A stretch of 9,559 bases of DNA from positions 1-9,559 of the forward strand of contig CAYYPE010000029.1 of the NCBI GenBank assembly GCA_964473465.1, given 5' to 3'. Positions 1 to 5,965 of this stretch are shown piece by piece. Below the pieces are notes generated by a model that saw nothing but the letters and a program-made list of their open reading frames with translations, had not been told where the DNA came from and did not search any database. Each line of letters starts with the position of its first letter. Position 1 is the stretch's first letter. The translations under genes were made by a program, and so were the position numbers. This DNA comes from CALHRB01 sp964473465 (GTDB lineage: Bacteria; Bacteroidota; Ignavibacteria; Kapaibacteriales; UBA2268).

Positions 1-609
1 ATTGATGAAATAATCAGGACAGAAAGCGATGCTATTTTTGCTGTTCCGAAATATTCTGATAAAAAACACTCAATTTGGAGAAATTTCGGTAGCTATTTAA
101 TAAATACAATTGATATTGTTTTCCTTAAAAAACCGAAGGGATTGGTGAAATCATCCTTCAGAATAATAAAAAGAGATATTGTTGATTTAATGATTAGAAA
201 TTATTCAGCTACCCCAGGAATTTCAAGTTTGATTGTCGAAATGACCCACAACATAAAGAATATAGAGGTCAAACATAAACAACGTAAATATGGGAAGAGC
301 AATTATAATTTATTTAAGCTGATATCGTTGACCTTGAATAATGTAATAAATTACTCATCATTACCTTTGCAGATATTGGGTACAATCGGAGGTATAATAT
401 TCGCATTTTCAATAATTTTCATAATGATTATTTTGATTAGACGGTTATTTTTCTCATTAACTTTCCCGGGGTGGGCATCAGTAGTTATTCTTGTTACATT
501 TTTTGGTGGAATAAATATGTTTGCTATTGGCTTAATAGGAGAGTATTTAATTAGAATTATTAAGCAACAGCATAAACCAAACCTTGGAGATTTATATATT
601 GAAAGATAA
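1..609 (+). CDS. Polyprenyl-phosphate glycosyltransferase, GT2 family (ArnC/GtrB-like), 3' part
   Basis: The reading frame is open from the first base, so the start and the catalytic GT-A half (with its DxD-type motif) lie upstream; 202 codons are visible. The visible part has the end of the GT2 domain, with KKPKGL followed by SSFR near fragment residues 42-53, as in ArnC-type enzymes. RKYGKSNY at bases 283-306 matches the R.GKSKY motif of the DPM1/GtrB/ArnC group. Two membrane segments follow at about residues 123-145 and 158-181, ending in the typical IGEYLIRII. Family members move a sugar from a nucleotide donor to undecaprenyl phosphate on the cytoplasmic face. The sugar cannot be read from this fragment. 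The stop codon overlaps the next gene by 11 bases, suggesting co-translation. The family call is firm; ArnC versus GtrB-like function is inference. Confidence 0.88.
   Translation: MDEIIRTESDAIFAVPKYSDKKHSIWRNFGSYLINTIDIVFLKKPKGLVKSSFRIIKRDIVDLMIRNYSATPGISSLIVEMTHNIKNIEVKHKQRKYGKSNYNLFKLISLTLNNVINYSSLPLQILGTIGGIIFAFSIIFIMIILIRRLFFSLTFPGWASVVILVTFFGGINMFAIGLIGEYLIRIIKQQHKPNLGDLYIER
586..589 (+). promoter_or_regulatory. Ribosome binding site deciding the TTG start at 599
   Basis: GGAG sits nine bases before TTG 599, inside the last codons of the glycosyltransferase gene. It is the only Shine-Dalgarno-like sequence close to the start of the ATP-grasp gene and favours TTG 599 over TTG 584. Confidence 0.5.
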
Positions 610-1783
610 AATACTAATATTAGGATCTACAAGATATATTCAACCTTTAATACAAAAAGTTAAAGAGATGGGGTTTTTAGCTTATGTTTGCACAAATAGA
701 GAAGACGATGCAGGAGTTCCTTATGCCGATAAATTTATTAATATTAGTATCTTAGATACCAATGAATTAATTGACATAATCAAAAGAGATAAGATTAAAT
801 CAGTTGTTACAGCTGCTTCCGATTTAGCAACATTATCACAAGGTATAATTAATGATAGATTAAATTTGTCGGGTATTCTTGAAAAACAGGTCAAATATGT
901 TACTGACAAAAAGCATTTCATAGAGCTCCAAAAGGAGCTGAATATTTCCCACCCCAAAACATATTTTATCACTTCGAACGATCAACTTGAGGGATTTATT
1001 AATTTGATAAAGTTTCCATCTATTATGAAACCATTTTTTTCATCAGGGAGCCGGGGAGTAAGGGTGGTTAAGAATTTTGAAGAAATTAAAAAATATCATT
1101 ATGAGGTCTGCAATTCATCTTCTTTGGAGAAGGGTTATTTACTTCAGGAATTTTTAACGGGTTGGACAGAATACGGTTGTGAGTGTATGATTGAGGATGG
1201 GGAAATTATTTTTCTGGAACTGACACGTAAATTTTTAAATGAGAGAAATGTTCCTATTGGTCATTTTGTTCCTTGTGAGATTGATAATTATTTTAAAGAT
1301 AAGATAATTGATGATGTAAAAAAAATAATAAAACTTTTGGAAATTAAAAACTCCCCTATCAATATGGATATTCTGATGAAGGAAGGGGAACACCCAGTTA
1401 TTATTGATTTAAGCTTCAGACTTGGTGGCAATTGTTTACCGCAGATAATGGACTTAAAGTTCAACCTTGAACCATTTGAAAGAATTATAAATCATTCTCT
1501 TTCTGTAAAAAACTCCAAATTGCCAAAACCAAACAATGGATGTTATGGAAGCATTGTTTTAGGTGGAAATTCAGATGGAGTTTTAACCGAAAAAATGTTT
1601 CTCGAAATAAAAAATATCATTGATAAAGCAGAAAAAACGATTGAATTCGTTTTGGATATACCTGTTGGTGGAAAATTTAAAAAAATGGCACAAGGGAATC
1701 ATCGGTTTGGACATGTAATATTAAAAACCAAGAATCAAGAACAATACAAACACTTATTGAATGAAATTTACAGTATTATTTAA
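599..1783 (+). CDS. ATP-grasp domain carboxylate ligase
   Basis: About 394 residues. The preferred start is TTG at 599: GGAG lies at 586-589, nine bases upstream, and the protein then opens directly on a Rossmann-like strand (KDKILILGS). An in-frame TTG at 584 would add five residues but has no such site. The N-terminal pre-ATP-grasp domain covers about 1-95. The ATP-grasp fold shows IMKPFFSSGSRGV at 142-154 (nucleotide-binding Lys144 and glycine-rich loop), LLQEFL at 181-186, and a metal-binding IIDLSFRLGGN at 268-278. Such enzymes form an acyl phosphate from a carboxylate and ATP and join it to an amine or other nucleophile, as in PurK, carbamoyl-phosphate synthase and L-amino-acid ligases. 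The substrate is not evident. In a sugar cluster beside an acetyltransferase and an adenylate-forming enzyme, attachment of an amino acid or acid to an amino sugar is plausible but unproven. Confidence 0.85.
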   Translation: MKDKILILGSTRYIQPLIQKVKEMGFLAYVCTNREDDAGVPYADKFINISILDTNELIDIIKRDKIKSVVTAASDLATLSQGIINDRLNLSGILEKQVKYVTDKKHFIELQKELNISHPKTYFITSNDQLEGFINLIKFPSIMKPFFSSGSRGVRVVKNFEEIKKYHYEVCNSSSLEKGYLLQEFLTGWTEYGCECMIEDGEIIFLELTRKFLNERNVPIGHFVPCEIDNYFKDKIIDDVKKIIKLLEIKNSPINMDILMKEGEHPVIIDLSFRLGGNCLPQIMDLKFNLEPFERIINHSLSVKNSKLPKPNNGCYGSIVLGGNSDGVLTEKMFLEIKNIIDKAEKTIEFVLDIPVGGKFKKMAQGNHRFGHVILKTKNQEQYKHLLNEIYSII

Positions 1784-1798
1784 AATTAAAAAGAAATT

Positions 1799-2329
1799 AT
1801 GCTAAAAGGAAAAAATTGTTTTTTAAGAGTTCTCGAGGAGGAAGATCTTGATAGAACACATCAGTGGCTGAATACCATTGAAATAATGGAAGCTATAAGC
1901 ATAAATTTACCAACTTCCAAAATGAAACAAAAAAAATGGTTCGAGAGACTCATTAGCGATAATACAAAAGTTGTTTTTGCAATATGTTTGAATGATTCCG
2001 GAGAACACATTGGCAATGTTTCCTTGAGTGAAATTGATTTTATAAATCGCAATGCAAGATTTTCAATTTTTATACATTCCGGGAAAGCTAGAGGTAAGGG
2101 CATTGGCACCGAAGCAACTAATCTAACCCTACAATATGGTTTTAATTATTTAAATCTTCATAAGATATATCTAAAAACTACATCCGACAACATTGGTGCA
2201 ATGAAAATGTATGAAAATATTGGTTTTATTCAGGAAGGAATTTTAAAGGAGCACGAATTCAAAAACGGAAAATACGTTGACAAAATTTTATATGGGATAA
2301 TTGTTAATGATTTCAATTACGAGTTATGA
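1799..2329 (+). CDS. GNAT N-acetyltransferase, RimJ/RimL-like (PseH-like)
   Basis: 176 residues, the usual length for a single-domain GNAT. The acetyl-CoA pyrophosphate-binding motif R-x-x-G-x-G appears as RGKGIG at 98-103. The C-terminal signature NIGAMKMYENIGF at 131-143 (N..A...YE..GF) and the closing EGILKEHEFKNGKYVD segment are typical of the RimJ/RimL group, which includes sugar-amine acetyltransferases such as PseH. It transfers an acyl group from CoA to a primary amine. Within this cluster the likely acceptor is the 4-amino group of a sugar nucleotide made by one of the two aminotransferases (inference); a protein N-terminus is the alternative. It begins 15 bases after the ATP-grasp stop with only a weak purine-rich site, and its last codons overlap the next start as ATGA. 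Confidence 0.87.
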   Translation: MLKGKNCFLRVLEEEDLDRTHQWLNTIEIMEAISINLPTSKMKQKKWFERLISDNTKVVFAICLNDSGEHIGNVSLSEIDFINRNARFSIFIHSGKARGKGIGTEATNLTLQYGFNYLNLHKIYLKTTSDNIGAMKMYENIGFIQEGILKEHEFKNGKYVDKILYGIIVNDFNYEL

Positions 2330-3597
2330 TTCAAGATTTTTACATATTATTAAAATTACTCAGGGAATTTCATTTACCTAAAGAAAAGAGAGAAGCATTA
2401 GTTACTAAAAGACTCAAAAGAGTTCTTTGTTCTGCTTATGATAATACAAAGTATTATAAGAAATTGATGGATGACTCGGGGTATAACCCTAATGTTCACT
2501 ATAAGGACCCTGATGATTTAAGGAAATTGAGAATCACAACAAAGAAGGATTTGAAAGAAAATCCGGTTGAGGATTTTATAAATGAAAATGCCAGAACAAA
2601 GTCTATTTTTACTGATTCAACCTCAGGTTCAACAGGTATTCCATTAAAAGTATATAGAAATTCAATTGAAAGAAAGTATCAGGTTGCAAAATGGTTAAGG
2701 GTTTTATTTTTGAATGGATATAAACCATTTCAAAAAGTTGTGTCGTTTACTTCACCAGCACGGTTGAACTCAGGAAAAAGTATTTTACAAAGTTTGGGGA
2801 TTCTTAGAAGAAAACCTATTGATTATTTAGCTTCAGGCAATATAATGGTGGATGAGATGTTCAAATATAAACCTGACGTAATGTATGGCAATAGATCTCA
2901 ATTTGAAACAATTGCCGAAGAACTTATTAAAAGAAACTCACAGCCAATTGAATTGAGTATGATATTTGTAGGTGGTGAAGTTGTAAAAGCAAATCATTTA
3001 AAAATGTTTAACTCTGTTTTTAAAACAAAAATAAGACAAATCTATGGAACAGTTGAGCTTGGTTCAATAGCGTTCGATTATAAAAATAATTATGGAATGA
3101 TATTGAATGAAGACTTAACGTATTGTGAATTCTTAAATAACAAAAATCAAGAAGCATTCGAACTTGAAAATTGTAAATTTATAGGTACTGACTTGATCGG
3201 AGAGTATATGCCTTTTATAAGGTACGATCAAGGAGATATCTTGAAATATAAATACTCTGGTGATAGAAAATATATTGTGGAAATACAAGGTAGAGATAGC
3301 GATATGATTATATTACCGGATGGGACCAAAAAAACACATTTATTTTTTTATGAATTTTTTAATCAATTTCAATCTATTAGAAAAGTAAGGGGTATACAAA
3401 CAAAAAATAATGAAATTATTATAGAAATTGACTGTGAACTCGATTATTTTATGAGAATATACGATTTGGTTCTTGATTTTCTAAACACGAAAATAAGTAA
3501 ACAGATGACATATACTATAAAACATGAAAGTCCTATACAACCCGATAAAACCGGTAAAATAAGAATGTTTAAATCAGAATTGAAATCAGATGAATAA
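2326..3597 (+). CDS. Adenylate-forming enzyme, phenylacetate-CoA ligase (PaaK/CapK) family
   Basis: 423 residues, close to the usual PaaK-like length. ANL-superfamily motifs are in order: the phosphate-binding loop TDSTSGSTGIP at 96-106, YGTVE at 240-244 (the aromatic-G-T-E motif, with Val before Glu), RYDQGD at 299-304 with the ribose-binding Asp304, the hinge-region GRDSDMIILPDG at 322-333, and a C-terminal KTGKIR at 408-413 that supplies the usual catalytic lysine. The family activates a carboxylic acid as an acyl-adenylate, often passing it to CoA. CapK-type members are common in capsule and O-antigen clusters with mostly unknown substrates. Its start overlaps the GNAT stop (ATGA) and has no clear Shine-Dalgarno site, so it probably relies on re-initiation. 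With the GNAT next door it may supply an unusual acyl donor for sugar decoration (inference). Confidence 0.86.
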   Translation: MIQDFYILLKLLREFHLPKEKREALVTKRLKRVLCSAYDNTKYYKKLMDDSGYNPNVHYKDPDDLRKLRITTKKDLKENPVEDFINENARTKSIFTDSTSGSTGIPLKVYRNSIERKYQVAKWLRVLFLNGYKPFQKVVSFTSPARLNSGKSILQSLGILRRKPIDYLASGNIMVDEMFKYKPDVMYGNRSQFETIAEELIKRNSQPIELSMIFVGGEVVKANHLKMFNSVFKTKIRQIYGTVELGSIAFDYKNNYGMILNEDLTYCEFLNNKNQEAFELENCKFIGTDLIGEYMPFIRYDQGDILKYKYSGDRKYIVEIQGRDSDMIILPDGTKKTHLFFYEFFNQFQSIRKVRGIQTKNNEIIIEIDCELDYFMRIYDLVLDFLNTKISKQMTYTIKHESPIQPDKTGKIRMFKSELKSDE

Positions 3598-3707
3598 AAT
3601 AAAATTATCCTTTGTTGGAGATATTTATAATAAATAATTGTAGTAAGGTTTAATAATCAAATAATAGTTAATTTTTATTCAAATGATATAAGATAAAAAA
3701 AAAACAA
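3598..3707. other. AT-rich intergenic region, 110 bases
   Basis: The only substantial gap between genes in the window. It contains a perfect TATAAT at 3626-3631 with no matching -35 element at 16-18 bases, an AT-only six-base-pair stem at 3622-3636, and a run of ten A at 3695-3704 just before the ATG at 3708. No G/C-rich terminator hairpin, tRNA or small ORF is visible. A promoter for the downstream gene block could lie here, but the sequence alone does not establish it. Confidence 0.4.
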
Positions 3708-4790
3708 ATGCCTTTAAAACTAAATAAAGCTGAAGACCTGGGTTCAAGACAAAAAAAATTTTTGAAAACAGTATATAATTATATTAAATATGTTTTGCCA
3801 TTAATTTTATTAATTTTGGTTTTTTCAAGGGTTGATATAAATAAATTATATAATAATTTTACCCACTCTGATTCAAAATTTATAATAATTGGTATTTTTC
3901 TATCGCCTTTAATATTTATAATTGGTGCATTTCGATGGTATTTATTAATAAAAAAAACAGAAAAAATTAATTACTTTTTTATATTAAAACATTATTGGAT
4001 AGGTTTAGGGTTAGGCTATTTTGTTCCTTCATCAATAGGCTGGGATTTTTATAGAGTTATCTCGATTGGTAAAAGAACTAATAACTATTTGACAAATATT
4101 GTTATAATTGTTTATGAAAAATTAACTGCTTTTATAACTTGTGGTATTATTATTTTTCTTTTCTTACCCTTTCTAAACTTGAAACTATCATCAAACCAAA
4201 ATAATATTATTATTACAATTTTAATTTTTTTTTTCATAGCTGTAGTTTCGATTGTAATATTCTTTTTATCATTCCGAAGTAGTTTTATTAAAGAAAAATT
4301 GAAGTGGTTAATAGAAAAAACTCTTTCAAAATTCGAGAAAGTTACTAAAATTAGCATTCAGAAGAATAATAATATGATCGGATCTGGAATAAATAATATA
4401 AAGCTTGCCGATTTGTTGATTACTTTCTTTTTTTCGTTCATTATTCAAGTTTTTTCAGCTATATCAACTCAATTGTTTTTTCAATCAGTTCATTATGAAA
4501 TAAACCTAACTATAAATCTATTCGTCACTTCTGTTTTATTTATCATATTTGTATTACCAATTTCATTTGGAAGTATCGGTGTAAGAGAAATTTCTTACAT
4601 AACTATGTATGGAATATTTTCTGTGCCACCTGAAGTTGCTGTTTCAATTAGTATTTTAACCTTTCTGGGTGTAATATTAAATAACAGTATAGGTTTAATT
4701 ATTTTATTTTTTGATAATTTAAAGAAAAAACAAAATAAAAATTTAATTAAGAACGATTCTGAATTGATTAGTATTAATAATAAATCATGA
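3708..4790 (+). CDS. Lysylphosphatidylglycerol synthase TM-region/AglD-like (UPF0104) flippase-like membrane protein
   Basis: 360 residues and strongly hydrophobic, with roughly eight membrane segments, near 26-40, 57-80, 91-108, 128-152, 166-188, 235-258, 266-286 and 310-334. Two conserved features of the family are readable: FVPSSIGWDFYR at 105-116 (the P-S-x-G-x-D-x-x-R element) and LPISFGSIGVRE at 283-294, matching the P-x-S-x-G-x-x-G-x-R-E motif of LPG_synthase_TM proteins. Only the membrane domain is present; there is no MprF-type lysyl-transfer domain. Stand-alone members occur in polysaccharide and dolichol/undecaprenol glycosylation loci and are suspected of lipid-linked substrate transport or glycosyl transfer, with little direct proof. 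The C-terminus is a short basic and Asn-rich cytoplasmic tail. No Shine-Dalgarno site precedes the ATG. The gene is very AT-rich and its stop overlaps the next start as ATGA. Confidence 0.82.
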   Translation: MPLKLNKAEDLGSRQKKFLKTVYNYIKYVLPLILLILVFSRVDINKLYNNFTHSDSKFIIIGIFLSPLIFIIGAFRWYLLIKKTEKINYFFILKHYWIGLGLGYFVPSSIGWDFYRVISIGKRTNNYLTNIVIIVYEKLTAFITCGIIIFLFLPFLNLKLSSNQNNIIITILIFFFIAVVSIVIFFLSFRSSFIKEKLKWLIEKTLSKFEKVTKISIQKNNNMIGSGINNIKLADLLITFFFSFIIQVFSAISTQLFFQSVHYEINLTINLFVTSVLFIIFVLPISFGSIGVREISYITMYGIFSVPPEVAVSISILTFLGVILNNSIGLIILFFDNLKKKQNKNLIKNDSELISINNKS

Positions 4791-5965
4791 AAAAAATCCC
4801 ATTTAACAAGCCGTATTTAACCGGCAAGGAAGCACACTATATGTATGAAGCTGTATTTACAGGGAAGATTTCGGGTAATGGCGTTTTTACACAGAAATGC
4901 CAGAAATTCTTCGAAGAGAAATACGGTTTCCACAAAACTTTGCTAACAACGAGTTGCACCGACGCACTCGAGATGGCTGCGATTCTGATTGACATCAAAC
5001 CCGGCGACGAAGTCATCATTCCATCATATACTTTTGTTAGCACGGCAAACGCTTTTGTGCTGAGGGGTGCAAAAATTATTTTTGCCGACAGCGAGAAATC
5101 CACCCCAAATATTGATGTGGATAGGATAGAAGAGTTGATTACTGACAGGACAAGAGCTATTGTCCCTGTTCACTATGCTGGAATTGCCTGCGATATGGAT
5201 AAAATAATGGATTTAGCGAGGAAATATAATCTTTATGTTGTCGAGGATGCTGCTCAGGCAATTGATTCCTATTACAAAGGCAGACCTCTCGGGTCAATCG
5301 GGCATCTTGCGGCAATGTCATTCCACGAAACAAAAAATATTATATCCGGCGAAGGCGGGATGTTGATTATCAATGATGAGCGTTTCGTCAGAAGGGCAGA
5401 AATTATCTGGGAAAAGGGAACTAACAGGGCAGAGTTTTTCCGGGGTGAAGTGGATAAATACGGGTGGGTGGATATTGGCTCCTCTTTTCTTCCCTCGGAG
5501 ATTATTGCAGCATTTCTGTATGCCCAGCTTGAAAATTTGGACGATATACAGGCTAAAAGAAGAAAAATCTGGGACTATTATTACAAAAATCTGAAATTTT
5601 TAGAGGAAAAGGGCTATATCAAATTGCCTGATTTACCAGATTATGCAACGAACAATGCCCATATGTTTTATTTAGTTTGCAATAACCTGAACGTCAGAAC
5701 CGACCTGATAAATACATTAAAGGAGAATGATATATTATCGGTTTTTCACTATCTTTCGCTACATAAATCCCCATACTATGGCGATAAACACGATGGGCGT
5801 GAACTTGAAAACTCGGATATGTATTCGGATTGCCTTCTTAGGCTTCCATTTTATTACGAATTGACTGAAACAGATCTGGAAAGAATAGTTCTTACAATTA
5901 GAGATTTTTATGAAATAAGGATGCAGATAGAGGAAATATATGAAAGAGGGAATGAGGAAATTTAG
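4787..5965 (+). CDS. rffA: dTDP-4-amino-4,6-dideoxygalactose transaminase (DegT/DnrJ/EryC1 family)
   Basis: 392 residues, slightly longer than E. coli WecE/RffA, and recognisably similar along its length (IPFNKPYLTGKE at the N-terminus, PGDEVIIPSYTFVSTANAFVL, VPVHYAG, EKGTNRAEFFRG, NNAHMFYLV). PLP-binding features are present: SCTDALE at 56-62 for the phosphate, EDAAQ at 153-157 with Asp154 for the pyridine nitrogen, and the Schiff-base lysine Lys183 in SFHETKN, followed by GEGG at 188-191. The enzyme transfers an amino group from glutamate to dTDP-4-keto-6-deoxy-D-glucose, giving dTDP-Fuc4N, a precursor of enterobacterial common antigen and many O-antigens; it is cytoplasmic. The gene starts in the ATGA overlap with the flippase-like gene. 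Its G+C content is clearly higher than that of both flanking genes (24 of 60 bases at 4981-5040). The family and subfamily are well supported; the exact sugar epimer is inferred. Confidence 0.92.
   Translation: MKKIPFNKPYLTGKEAHYMYEAVFTGKISGNGVFTQKCQKFFEEKYGFHKTLLTTSCTDALEMAAILIDIKPGDEVIIPSYTFVSTANAFVLRGAKIIFADSEKSTPNIDVDRIEELITDRTRAIVPVHYAGIACDMDKIMDLARKYNLYVVEDAAQAIDSYYKGRPLGSIGHLAAMSFHETKNIISGEGGMLIINDERFVRRAEIIWEKGTNRAEFFRGEVDKYGWVDIGSSFLPSEIIAAFLYAQLENLDDIQAKRRKIWDYYYKNLKFLEEKGYIKLPDLPDYATNNAHMFYLVCNNLNVRTDLINTLKENDILSVFHYLSLHKSPYYGDKHDGRELENSDMYSDCLLRLPFYYELTETDLERIVLTIRDFYEIRMQIEEIYERGNEEI

Noticed and set aside
2326..3597. True phenylacetate-CoA ligase for aromatic degradation
   Set aside because: There are no other paa genes nearby; the sugar-cluster context fits the CapK-like branch better.
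3626..3631. TATAAT as a -10 promoter element
   Set aside because: No acceptable -35 box lies 16-18 bases upstream, no Bacteroidota-type TAnnTTTG element accompanies it, and such hexamers are common by chance in DNA this AT-rich.
3622..3636. Short inverted repeat (six-base arms, three-base loop) as a terminator
   Set aside because: The stem contains only A-T pairs and is not followed by a T run, so it would not be stable enough.
3708..4790. MprF-type lysylphosphatidylglycerol synthase
   Set aside because: Only the membrane domain is present; the C-terminal aminoacyl-transfer domain of MprF is missing, and the context is polysaccharide synthesis.
5373..5594. Plus-strand open frame of 73 codons inside rffA
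   Set aside because: It lies wholly within the conserved rffA coding sequence in another frame and shows no domain.
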